From NCBI RefSeq assembly GCF_051401765.1, contig NC_135073.1, positions 1,302,001-1,366,000 of the forward strand: 64,000 bases of DNA, written 5' to 3'. The stretch is from Calliopsis andreniformis. Lineage: Eukaryota; Arthropoda; Insecta; Hymenoptera; Andrenidae. Position 1 is the first letter of the stretch; every line of letters begins with the position of its first letter. Shown here piece after piece: positions 1-9,809 of this stretch. The notes below the pieces were generated by a model. The model was not told the DNA's origin. It was given only the letters and a program-made list of their open reading frames with translations, and did no database searches. The position numbers were made by a program, and so were the translations under genes.

Positions 1-1851
1 TCTTCATATCGCACATACATTTCAAATGTGACACAACTTAAGAAACGCGATTTTTAAGTTACAACTGTGAATCAGTTCGCTAAACACATTTCTATTAATT
101 ATAAAATTTCTGTTAAATAAACATCGAAATTGTAGAGTTTATTCAAAGACCTGTTTAAATATAAATTACAAATCATTTAATTAAATAATAATAGGAAAAT
201 CACCTGTTATAAATAATGCATAACTGTTCTTCAGATAAATTATACATGTAAGATAACTTGTTTTAGGTAAAATTACTCTTTATGTCAATATTGTTTATAT
301 AGTAAATCATTTTCTTCTATGCTTATAAATAGTATCAGAAAATGAATAATATCGAAAACGGCATAACCATGGTCTCAAAACCGATAGACGATAAATATAT
401 AAATGATACAGACGGATGTGTTATGATTTGGGACTAATAATGGTTTCACGACAGAGCCTGCAGACAAAACAGTTCTTGAGTGTGGGTAGAACCATTGATA
501 AAGTGTATGACTAGACTTTGTATTCCATGGGGTTTCGTGTCCACAATCAAACTGACATACCGACTTAGAAGTTCGTTGATGTTTTTAGCGTCTTCTACTT
601 ATGAATAACGGTCAGTTGAAGAACTAATTATTTATTGAAGTAGTGTCGATTGGGAAAGGGACTGTAATGTTTGTAAATACGTGTGATTTGTCTCTGGCGA
701 GAATTGAAATACATAATTGTTACGTATTGGTAGAAGAATTGAACTTCGTGAGTTCAACTCAACTGTTGGGGTAGTTTTAACACTTTTAACATGGATACCA
801 GCAAATAACAAAAAATACTGTCTAATATTTTTAGCTAATCTACGTACATGCCAAGTTTCATTAAAATCGGAGATTTCCACTTTAGACTGTTCTCTAGTCA
901 GGTCACTGGGAATTAAGATCAAATCGCTTGAACGACTTGTATTGAAGATTATAACACGTTAATTATAAAAACAAAGATAGTTTGAAAATTATGGGCATGT
1001 TTTGTTTCAGACAAACACGGTAAAAATTGTCAGAATTGTTCATGTTTCGTTTAATATTTGAAACGACGATACGAAATTTTTAATGCTCTTACAATCAATT
1101 CTATTTCATTTAATACGGTAGAAGCTAAAATGAATCATTAAATCAAAATATAACTGTACTGAATATGCATAAAGAAATTGTTTAATTACTTATAATGCTT
1201 GATGTAACTGTGCAACTTTTTTTGTATAAAAAATGCAAATGTTATTCCCATCGTTTTTTTTTTTTCATTTTTACTAATATTTTCATAAAAACTATAATTA
1301 TTTCAGTTATGTTTGTATAATTATTGTGTTAAACATTTCTAGAAGTAAACAATTATTTATTGAAATTTATTAATAAAATTAGTTATATTATCTAGTCCTT
1401 CAAAGTAATCTGAAAATTTAAAGTAGTTTAAAATTTTCTAACTGATTCGATAACGTCGAAAGTGACACGAAAATGGTAACGAGGGTCTTTAGAGTCCCGT
1501 TGCTTGAAACAGAAAAATACATTGGATGAAAAATACATAAGTCTATTCATATACTTCGTCAATGGTAGAATACAAAAAGATTCACCCACAACATCCTTTC
1601 GTTAAACGTTGAAGTGAACACAAGGAATATAAGGATTATTGAGTTTAGTAAATTCTTACAATAATTTTTCGCTTTCTCTAGAAAACATACTTTTTTTAGT
1701 TATGTCAATTGTAAAATATATGTGCAATATAGATTTTATCTGTACAAAAATATAAAGCAAAGTGCGAGCGGTTGCAAAATTTTCAACTTTTATTTTTTAA
1801 TACTTTCAATAATTATTACCACTCACTGATTATCTAGATTGTATGAAACAC
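1..1851. other. Non-coding flank, no gene recognised
   Basis: AT-rich sequence with frequent stops in all frames. It lies downstream of PLPBP exon 3 on the minus strand, so it is probably intronic to that gene. I searched it by eye for the missing PLPBP terminal exon (the conserved phosphate-binding GSTNVR-type segment) and did not find it. A short stretch at about 1463-1500 (gtgacacgaaaatggtaa followed by ttagagtc) recurs at about 28157-28195, which marks a dispersed repeat. No promoter or RNA gene could be supported. Confidence 0.6.
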
Positions 1852-2037
1852 CCCTAGTAGCACAAAATATTGTATACACGTTTATATAATATTAAAAAGA
1901 GATTCATCCTTTTTTTAATATTCAAATATACATACAATATTTATTTTATATTAAGTAGCAAATTTTTTTTTTTAAATATGCAGGAAATATTTTATGTTTA
2001 TCATGGATGAATATTTGTTCCAGAATATGAGGCGGAG

Positions 2038-2051
2038 TAAATTGTTTACTT
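2038..2051 (+). repeat. LINE target-site duplication, left copy
   Basis: The 14 bases TAAATTGTTTACTT are repeated exactly at 5153-5166. They bracket the LINE and fix its boundaries. Confidence 0.9.
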
Positions 2052-2274
2052 GGACTTGGCTAGAGAGCGTAGAAGTGAATATATCGTGGGTTGTGAAGGA
2101 GTGATACTTTAACTAGAGAGAGTGGAATTTTATGCAAAGGAAGCTGAATTTTGTACTCAAAAGCTTTGGAAGATAAAGAAGTGGTAGTGGGAAGAAAGGG
2201 GATAGGAGAAAAGGTGTGATTTAGTGAAAAGAAGCAAATCTCAAAAGTGAAAGACTATAGAGGTTAGGAGGACA

Positions 2275-3284
2275 ATGACGGGAAATTATACGGGAAAGTC
2301 GAGAAGTATTAGTCCAGAGAAGGTATGCGTCAGTAAGGCAGACGTCGTTAAGAAGGAGGAACAGAGGTTAGCGGGAGAGAAAACAAAGAGAGGACGTCCA
2401 ACAAATTCGGAAAGGCTGATGAAGAATAATAAGGATGCGTCGAGGTTGAGTTTTCAGAATAGAACATTGGAGAAAGTAGGAGAAGCTGGAATGCAGAAGG
2501 ACAGGGATGAAGGTGAAATAATGAAAATGTTAAAAGAAGTTTTGGAGGAAGTGAAAGACATGAAGATGGAATTTAAGTCGAAAGAAGAAAAGTGGGAAAA
2601 GGAAAAAAGAGAATTATATGAAAGGATATTGACGTAGAGAAAGAAAAAATGAATTTATATGAAAAGATAGTCAATATAGAAAACAGAATATCAGATTTTG
2701 AGAAAGGAGGGCCTGTGGAAACGGAAGGAGGCACGAAGTGGAAAGGAAGAAGAGGAAATGTAGTGGAGAAAAAATTAAAAAGAATGGAAGATTTCATGGA
2801 AATGCACGAGAGAAAGGAAAGAAGGAATAATATAGTAATAAGAGGACTAGAAATGAGAAAAGAAGCTGTGAAGGGAAATACAGAGAAGTTCTTAAAAATG
2901 GAATTGGACGTGATATGTGATTTAAAATGGGCAAGGTTGGTGGGTAGAAACAGAAAAAGGATAGTAGTAGCAAAAGTAAAGGAAGAAGAAGATAAGAAAA
3001 GAATCATGAAGAAGAAAAGCGCTCTTGGGGATAAAAAGGTATATATCAATCAAGATTATACCAAAATGGAAAGAGATATCCAACGTGCATTAGTAAGAAT
3101 AGCTAGATTGGAGAGGAAGGAGGGAAGAAATACCAGAGTAAAATACCAGAAACTGAGGATTGATGGTAAATGGATTAATTGGTATGATTTAATGAGAGGG
3201 CAAGAGGATAACAACAATGGTTATAAAGTCAGTAGTCAGAATTTTCAGCAGAGCCTCACCGTCAAGTGGACAGAAGATTGTTAA
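2275..3284 (+). pseudogene. LINE ORF1 protein, one frameshift
   Basis: Two consecutive open segments in different frames (2275-2637 and 2649-3284) form one ORF1. The first starts at an ATG and ends in a strongly charged heptad-like stretch (KEVLEEVKDMK...), a likely coiled coil. The second continues with RRNNIVIRGLE and VYINQDYTKMERDIQ, which resemble the RNA-binding part of L1/I-type ORF1 proteins that coat the element RNA. The break is a stop plus frame change near 2637-2649. Whether it is a single indel needs comparison with other copies. Expected role is RNP formation for retrotransposition; this copy could not make it intact. Confidence 0.65.
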
Positions 3285-3319
3285 ATAGAGAGAGCAAGAA
3301 TAAGTCGGAAGCGGGTTCG

Positions 3320-4943
3320 TGGAACTTGCTGTTTTGGAATATTGCTGGTGTGTTAAAGAAAGGCAGTGATGTATGGAATTACATGGAGAAGTTTAGCTTC
3401 ATAGGGCTAGTAGAGACTTAGATTGATGAGGTAATGTAGGAAAAAATTAAAAACAAAATGCAGAAGGGTTTTTTGTGGAGATGTCAACCAGCAAGAAAAA
3501 TAAAGAAGAGGGGAAGAGCTGCAGGAGGTATAATAACAGGTGTTAGAAAGGAAATAGGAGTAAATGAAGAGGAACGAGAGAAGGAAGGTTTGGTGGAACG
3601 AAGAATGAAGATAAAGGAAAGAATATGGAGTGTGTGGACGGTGTATAGTGCGAACGGGATGAAGAAAATGGAGCAAAATTTGGAGGAGATAGTGGAGGAA
3701 AAGGAGTTAGATTACGGGATCTAATTTAAATAGAGTTAAATTACGGGAAGTTATGAGAAGAAGAGGAATAAGAAAGGGTTTGATTGAAAGGACAAAGGAA
3801 GTATATGAGGAAGTAAGGAATGCTGTAAGATGTGGCGAAGAGGTGTCAGAAGAATTCTGAACGGAGAACGGAGTAAGCCAGGGTTGTGTGCTAAGCCCAA
3901 CTTTGTTTAACGTGTTCCTATCGGATTTGGAGGAGGAGTTAGCAAAAGTAAAATCAGGAGGAATAAGAGTAGGAAGTAGAAAGTTCTGGAGCTTGCCATA
4001 TGCTGACGATGTAGTGATGGTGGCGAATAAAGAGGAAGAGATGAGAAAAATGATATATAAATTAGAGGAATACTTGGAAAATAGAAATTTAGAGCTAAAT
4101 GTAAATACATGTAAAATGTTAATTTTTAGTAAAAGAAGGGGAAAAAAAGAAGGCGAAATGGTTTTGGAAAGGCGAAAGTATTGAGTCGGTTAAAGAGTTT
4201 ATATACCTAGGAATGAAATTGCAGAAAAATGGGGATATGAAAGAGCATATAAAGGAGACGGTGAAAAGAGCGGGTGTTTCAATGAGGGAAGTATGGGGAT
4301 TGGGAGAGAGGATGTTCAGAGATAATTTTGTAAGAAGGATGTGGCTTTTTGACTATTTGGTAGCCAGTATACTATTATTTGGAGCAGAATTATTTGAATG
4401 GAAGGAATGGAAAGAAGTAGAGGCAATGCAAAATAAGTATATTAAATGGTGTCTAGGCCTGCACTGGAGTACTCCTGGTTATATTGAGGAAACAAAAAGA
4501 AAGAAATTAAGAATAAGAACTAGAAGTAGAGCGCTTGCGTATGAGATGAGGATAGAGGGGACGGCGGGGCAAGAAATAGTAAAGGAATGTATCAAGGAAA
4601 AAAGAAGAATGAAGACAAGGAGTGGGAACGGGAGAAAAGATTACCTAAATAGAAACTGCGAGAATCTGGAATAAAGGAGAGACAGAAATCGATGACTAGA
4701 TTAAGATGCGGCAACTTTGTGGAGGGGAGCAGGTATTGGTTAGGTAGGGAGGAAAGGTTATGCGAGTTATGTGAAAGAGAAATAGGTACGATTAAACATT
4801 TAATAGAGGACTGTGAAGAAATAGAAAGATTAGGTATGAGTATGGAAGCGATTTTCTGGGATTGTAATGAAGGAAAGTTAGGTAAATGGTTAGAGAAAAT
4901 AGGAAGGAAAAGAAAGGAAAAATCGAAAAAGAGTTTGAAATAA
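3320..4943 (+). pseudogene. LINE ORF2 (endonuclease / reverse transcriptase), deleted and broken
   Basis: The first part (about 3326-3724) reads like the N-terminus of an APE endonuclease (LLFWNIAGV..., then FIGLVET followed by a stop). After 3724 the frame closes, and sequence resumes inside the reverse transcriptase with NGVSQGCVLSPTLFNVFLSD and the catalytic block YADDVVMVA (near 4000), so the endonuclease C-terminus and RT fingers are missing. 4213-4674 and 4692-4943 are the thumb and C-terminal region, ending with a C-x2-C-x7-H-x4-C knuckle (CELCEREIGTIKHLIEDC). Several stops and frame changes make it non-functional. The catalytic YADD itself is preserved. Confidence 0.75.
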
Positions 4944-5152
4944 GAAGAGATTGCAGTTTATAAACAAAGTGTAAAGAGTTCAAAGATTTGTCAATGCTGT
5001 TTAGTATTGTCTTGTTTATTTACGTGTTGATATAGTTTTTGATGTTTTGTTATAGTTTGTGTAGTTTATGTAATAATTTTGTATGTAAAGCCAAGTCCTT
5101 TTCTTGGCCGTGAGGCTGAGAATAAAACTATCTATCCATCTATCTATCCATC

Positions 5153-5166
5153 TAAATTGTTTACTT
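5153..5166 (+). repeat. LINE target-site duplication, right copy
   Basis: Exact second copy of TAAATTGTTTACTT (left copy 2038-2051), immediately after the tatc/catc tail. Confidence 0.9.
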
Positions 5167-5470
5167 TTAATTTACTTTTAATTCGTGTTTGACACTTAAT
5201 CGACATATATTTATATTATAAGAACATTAATGCGACAAAGTTGTTGCATAGAAAATAATTGTGTAGCTTTTACGTCTTACGCAATGTAATTGAACTGTAC
5301 AAGATTAAAAAGTTCGTAGCAACAGACTCCCTATAGCATTTCTGGAACCTATTCGGGATCTTTCTTGGCTTTGTCTAAACAGAGTCTGGAGATTTTAGAC
5401 TCGAGATTTTAGACTAAATCATTTTTTTAACAAGTTTATCTCTTCTAATAATTATATAATTTGATACGAG

Positions 5471-5490
5471 ATATATATATATATATATAT
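5471..5490. repeat. (AT)n microsatellite
   Basis: Ten uninterrupted AT units followed by T-rich sequence. It is inside the TIR element. Confidence 0.9.
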
Positions 5491-5556
5491 TTTTATTTTA
5501 TATATTTGAGCCTGTATAAGTCTAAAAAGTAAGGAATGTAACAATATAGGTTTGAA

Positions 5557-5620
5557 TGGCTCAGCGAGGAAGCATATCACGCAGTAAACGGGGCAGTTCC
5601 GAGATCGAATTCCGCCCCAG
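5557..5620 (+). other. tRNA-like / SINE-head-like sequence
   Basis: The segment has a box-A-like start (tggctcagcgagg) and, about 45 bases on, a box-B-like stretch (gatcgaattcc) followed by gcccca. It resembles a decayed tRNA-derived SINE head. The box B has an extra base against the consensus and I could not fold a convincing cloverleaf, so it is not called as a tRNA gene. Confidence 0.25.
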
Positions 5621-5777
5621 ATGCATACAAATTTCTGAATTTGTTAACAAGGTTTTTTCGAAGACAAAGTTGGAATATTCCCTGAAGCTGTGCACAGAAA
5701 GTAGTTTATATATATAATAGAGATTACATTTTTTTATAACTTTTTCTTAAATTTGAAGATTTTATTGAATGTTATTT

Positions 5778-5917
5778 AAATATTGAATTTATATTTTTCA
5801 AATATTGGATTCACATTTTTTAAATACTTTCTGAATATTTAGCTTATATTTTTAAATATGTAGTTTATATTCTCTGAATATTTGGTTTATGTTTTTTAAA
5901 TATTCAATTTATATTTC
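5778..5917. repeat. ~22-bp degenerate tandem repeats in transposon end
   Basis: About six units built on AAATATT..TTTATATTTTT recur every ~20-24 bp (for example AAATATTGAATTTATATT, then TGAATATTTAGCTTATATT, then AAATATTCAATTTATATT). They sit just inside the right terminus of the TIR element and look like subterminal repeats. Confidence 0.6.
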
Positions 5918-6063
5918 TTGTACATGTATACAATATTAAGATCCAATATTTTTCTCATATGAAAAAGTGTGGCTTAAAAAATATTTTTCCAATATTTGAA
6001 AAAAATATTTATGCAATATTTTTGTGCTACTAGGGACAATAACTTAATTTTATCATGAATTAC

Positions 6064-6305
6064 CGCTTGCTCGTAATCATTTGACATTCCCATTGATAAT
6101 TCTATACATTCTAGATTAATATTTAATTTCTTGGACACATTTTGTCTACATTCTTTGAGACACAAAAAATCAGGATTTGGTCCTTTGGTTACATCATATC
6201 CATACATGCCTATTGTCATAAGTCCCACAAATTCTAAATTTTTACAATTCTCAATAATATAGCTTACAAGAGAAGGTGTTTCTTCAACTTCACAACCACT
6301 TTTTT
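6064..6305 (-). CDS. PLPBP: PLPBP exon 3 (pyridoxal phosphate homeostasis protein)
   Basis: Third visible exon of the YggS/PROSC-family PLP-binding protein, a single-domain alanine-racemase-like barrel that buffers pyridoxal 5'-phosphate. The exon starts after TTTTCAG (AG at 6307-6306) with the last two bases of a split codon and reads KSGCEVEE..., [22 protein letters not shown], then [18 protein letters not shown] and ELSMGMSxDY are hallmarks of the family's second half. It ends in GCG followed by donor GTAATT (6063-6058), phase 0. Exon 2 ends in phase 1 with G, and this exon supplies AA, giving Glu. The final ~45-50 residues, with the phosphate-binding GSTNVR-type loop, are not in the window. 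Confidence 0.9.
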
Positions 6306-7245
6306 CTGAAAATACAATCCCCGTATAAGAATTAACTAACTTAATTTTTAAAAGTAATAAAATCTAAATATACAATATGGTGTTGTTAAATATTGATTGA
6401 ATGGTATTATTATCCATGTGTAAATTAGCCTCTCAATTTGTTTAAACAAATTCGATGGAATGAGTTACTCCATAGCAGATAACAACAATCTTTTAAATTA
6501 GTAAAATTGCAAAGTCGAGTCGGTGAAAGAAATAATTGGTAGGAAAACCTATTTAATTCGGACATGCTCAACAGATGCACACGCGCAAGCATTTGAACCT
6601 CTATTTCGTGATAAATGGCTTCATACTGGAGTAATTTATAATTGTAAAAACTATTTGAATATTACACATGCGATTTTGCTTCCATTATTGCGACTACTGC
6701 CCGCTCAATTATAAAAATCAGCTACAAAATTACAAAAACTACAAAAACTTCTAGTTAAACTATACTTTTGAACATCAGAAGCTTTTTTTTATTACATAAT
6801 ACTATTCGACGAGTAAGTTCAAGAATACAAACCGTAAAGTTTGGGAATTCACTGATTCAAAAGTAATACATACATAAAAATAACAATTAGTATTTTTAGT
6901 GTATTTTAGTGTTAGTTTGATGTTAGCTTCTATCTGTAATCGTATTTTTAATAATAGAAAACCATGGTAACTCGAATCTCAAAGGAAGTACTGTCATCTA
7001 AACTCTATCAAGTATCAACTGAATCATTTGAATTTTTATGATAAAACCTGTATAGATAACAGAGACAATTATGAATAGAGTTTTAAATTGTGATGAATGA
7101 TAATGGATTAGCTGGTTAAAGCTAATTCACCTAGAAATAATTCAGGGATAGGTGAAAGCTGTTTCGCCTGGAGGAACTAAGGAGCTGAATAACCACTGAA
7201 GTTGGAATTTAAGCAACTAAGATGTGAGCCACTCAAAAGTGGCTA
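6306..7245. other. PLPBP intron 2, left part
   Basis: Intronic sequence next to the exon 3 acceptor. The open frame around 6523-6714 has no recognisable motif. I see nothing else until the MITE at 7246. Confidence 0.6.
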
Positions 7246-7843
7246 CAGTAATGTTGCAGACGAGAGCCGTTTCGTCTACACGGACCAGAGCTGTGGTTTA
7301 TCCCCACTACTTCGTTTGATATGTGCCGCCGAGAAACCAATTCTTGGAACCATCGCGTTCGAGCTCAACGCCCGAGAACAAGGACGGCATAAAAAACAAC
7401 GATAGCATTAGGGATTTAAATAGGAAAAATTAAAGTTTCTTATTCGCAAACGGATTTTCATGCAAGTAACACCAATCGATTCCTTGTGCTCTCCCAATGG
7501 AAATGATGTCAAACACGACATGATTCCGATTATTTATAACATACATAAAACTTGATTTGTAGAAAGAAAGGTCACGTTCATCCACGTATACAGTAATGTT
7601 ACAGGTAGTCTATTGAGTAGTCGATTGACTGGTAGTCGATTCGATAGCCGCGGCCAGACCCGAGTGCAGCTCTCGTCCATAACTGGTAGACGATTCGGGT
7701 TCCATTGCTCTCGGTCACCGAGATATGCAGAATGCTTCGAAAAGTACTCCAATCCACTACAGTGATGATGCGGACGCTGCGCTCGAATCTGACCGCGGCT
7801 CTTGTTTGTGTGGACGAAACGGCCCTCGATCGTATTATTACTG
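7246..7843. mobile_element. TA-flanked MITE with ~55-bp inverted arms
   Basis: The left end reads CAGTAATGTTGCAG... and the reverse complement of the right end reads CAGTAATAATACG.... Both continue into a shared GAGxGCCGTTTCGTC.ACAC block, and both ends abut TA (7244-7245 and 7844-7845). About 600 bp with no ORF, consistent with a Tc1/mariner-type non-autonomous element. A third CAGTAATGTTACAG start at about 7592 and tagtcgatt motifs at about 7600-7640 suggest a nested or duplicated end. Confidence 0.6.
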
Positions 7844-7902
7844 TATTTAAAATCTATCGATCGTAATCCAGACCTAACTCAAAATATACATACATACATA
7901 TA

Positions 7903-8190
7903 CAGTATGTCCCACGAAATACTGGACAGTCGATTAGTTGCTAACCTATTAAAGATACGAAAAAAGTTTTTATATGAAATTGAATGGCAAGAGGGGGCTG
8001 ATTTATTGGCCGTAACAATTTTTTTTTATCATTATTGTTTACAGAGATATGAAAGTTAAGTTTGGTTTTTTAAATGGGATTATATATATATTTTTTGATC
8101 GATAGATAGTACGTTTCAATACGAATTCAGCAAACATTAATGTATACACCTTTTTTCAAATAGTTTTTAAGATATTACGCGTAAAAGTTT
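7903..8190 (+). repeat. Arm of the CAGGGTGTCCC MITE family (old copy)
   Basis: From the TA at 7901-7902 this matches the left arm of the full MITE at 47005-47704. Shared blocks include aagtttggttttttaaatgg, gatagtacgtttcaa (against gatagtgtgtttcaa) and the spacing between them. It is clearly diverged. The element's other end was not found next to it. Confidence 0.6.
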
Positions 8191-9600
8191 ACTGATTTTC
8201 GGTGGCTTTTGTTTCGCCACGTGGTTTGAAGGACATCGATATCGCCAGTCGATGTCACCTTGACGCGGGATAATCCACGTTCACAGCACGATTTAATATT
8301 TCGTTTGCGATTACATATGTGAATATTCTGTTTTCTTTCTTTTGTATGATGCACTCATTTATTTACATCATATAATTGTGATTAATATCTTATTATATTA
8401 TATAATAATTATTATAATTATTTTACGGTTGTGTGCTCAGTCGCCGTAGTGCATTTCAATTCTTTTCTCTTCAATATTCTTTTGTTTATGCATACGATTA
8501 TCTGTTGTTAATCTTGTTGCTAATTCAACAACAACTTGTTAAAATCTCAGAGACTAAAATGTATCTATTTTTCCTTTTGTCTTCATATATACTTTGTGTT
8601 GATTATTTTACTTTTCCAAATACAGTATTAGCATAAGCCTCCACCTCTCGGGAAAATCAATCACGCATAGCGGGGCCCGTATGGGACTAGATGGTTTCCT
8701 AACCCATTTACCTTTATCCTTCTTGGATATTTCATTAATAGAAGTTTATATATACTCGCGCATCGTGGCCGAGCTTCCTTTTCAAAGCCGCTCTGTTATC
8801 GCGACCACACTACTGTTGCTCCTCTCCCGTTCGTTGGTGAGAGCTAGCGTGTTCTACCTCCGATCGCCGTCAGGTGGGAAGGAGATAGGATGATTGGGTC
8901 CTTGGCCAGGTTAAAGAGTTGGAACTCACCGTGTACTTGACTACTTTTTATTCAAACACTAATTAGCTCTGGTACTGTCGCGTGTGGTTCGCTGGACAGG
9001 CTATACCAAAGTGCACCGCGTTCCTCGATCGTATCCACGATCCGCGTTCTTTTTGGAGGCAAGACGGGGGTGGCCGAAGCCGTCACGTTTTGCCGATTCT
9101 TGTGAATTCGTTTAGCTCGGCGCGGAGGTATTGAGACTCCGCGGTTTCTGCTGCTAAGCGCACGTGTATTCACACGAGCTACAACACTACCATTTCGCAC
9201 TGTCTCAGCACATTTAATTCACAGACAGAGAAGTGGCTCGGATTAGACGTTAGAACGTATAGAAGTATATTTTTCTATAAAAACTCATCCCATGACTAAC
9301 CTGTGGGGTGATTGTTTATGTGACGGACGGAGTTACGAATTCCGTTCGTAAGAGAAGTGATACGAACGAACGGATGTCACTGTTAGGTTTTTGGGTGTAC
9401 GCTGTGTCCATTTGGAATTATTTACCCAACGTTTTGCTAATATTGCAATTAGCTTCATCAGGGAGTGTCAAGAGACACACACTGATACTCAGTATGATGT
9501 ACAGACAACTGTACAGACAACTGTATGATGCCAGGCCGTGAAAGTCTCAAATTTTTGATTGCGAACGAACGGAGATATGGACTCCGCCCGTAACAAAACA
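8191..9600. other. Unassigned stretch with GC-rich part, possible decayed LTR or MITE
   Basis: 8640-9200 is markedly more GC-rich than its surroundings and has no convincing protein. It may be a solo LTR, but I could not find matching TG...CA ends. 9318-9345 and 9560-9596 are related in inverted orientation (around acggacggagt and its complement), suggesting a ~280-bp MITE. 9499-9523 holds a short doublet of tgtacagacaac. Confidence 0.3.
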
Positions 9601-9809
9601 CACTATCAACTGATCTGTAAAAAAAATATATAGTTCCACTTAAAAAACCAAACTTGACCATCATATCTCATGCAATAATAATGTTATAAAAAATTCGGCT
9701 TCGCTAATAAATTGGCCCCTTCGAACCATGCAATCCTGTATAAACAATTTTTTTTATCTCTAATACCTTAGGAAATAACACACTGTACAGTGTTCGCTGA
9801 GACACCCTG
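9601..9809 (-). repeat. Right arm of the CAGGGTGTCCC MITE family
   Basis: Closely matches the right arm of the element at 47005-47704 (cacactatcaactgatc through gtgttcgctgagacaccctg) and ends at a TA (9810-9811). The corresponding left part is absent, so this is a truncated copy. Confidence 0.7.

Larger units (their letters stand above)
2052..5152 (+). mobile_element. Non-LTR retrotransposon (LINE), internally deleted
   Basis: About 3.1 kb bounded by a perfect 14-bp duplication. In order it shows a 5' UTR (2052-2274), a Lys/Glu-rich ORF1, the start of an APE-type endonuclease, a jump into the second half of the reverse transcriptase, a C-terminal zinc-knuckle domain, a short 3' UTR, and a tail of tatc/catc repeats (from about 5130) in place of poly(A). 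The architecture fits the I/Jockey/R1 group of insect LINEs; I cannot name the clade. The purine-rich sense strand (long aga/gga runs) is striking. It is nested inside the TIR element at 1852-6035, so it is the younger of the two. Confidence 0.85.
1852..6035. mobile_element. TIR DNA transposon (non-autonomous), split by a LINE
   Basis: The left end reads CCCTAGTAGCACAAAATATTG and the reverse complement of the right end reads CCCTAGTAGCACAAAAATAT, so the termini are inverted over roughly 25 bp with one indel. Without the LINE at 2052-5152 and one target duplication, about 1.07 kb of AT-rich sequence remains. It has no transposase ORF and carries a ladder of ~22-bp subterminal repeats at 5778-5917. 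No clean target-site duplication was seen (flanks ...aaacac and acaataa...), so the superfamily is open. The right end lies 28 bp inside the intron after PLPBP exon 3. Confidence 0.6.

Noticed and set aside
717..962. Overlapping open frames on both strands at 632-962
   Set aside because: No motif, ordinary AT-rich composition, and opposite-strand frames of similar length; chance ORFs.
1..1851. Terminal PLPBP exon
   Set aside because: I looked for a minus-strand GSTNVR-type segment with a splice acceptor and saw none; it is probably outside the window.
2573..3049. 158-codon antisense ORF
   Set aside because: Complement of the Lys/Glu-rich LINE ORF1; the Phe/Ser/Leu-rich composition is a shadow.
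5557..5620. tRNA gene
   Set aside because: Box A and B resemble a tRNA but the box B has an extra base and the stems do not pair; kept only as a SINE-like remnant.
5471..5917. CRISPR-like array
   Set aside because: Units are degenerate and lack unique spacers of constant length; animal DNA, subterminal transposon repeats instead.
8681..9200. Protein-coding gene in the GC-rich patch
   Set aside because: Frames on both strands are short, lack motifs and conflict; more like a decayed LTR or repeat.
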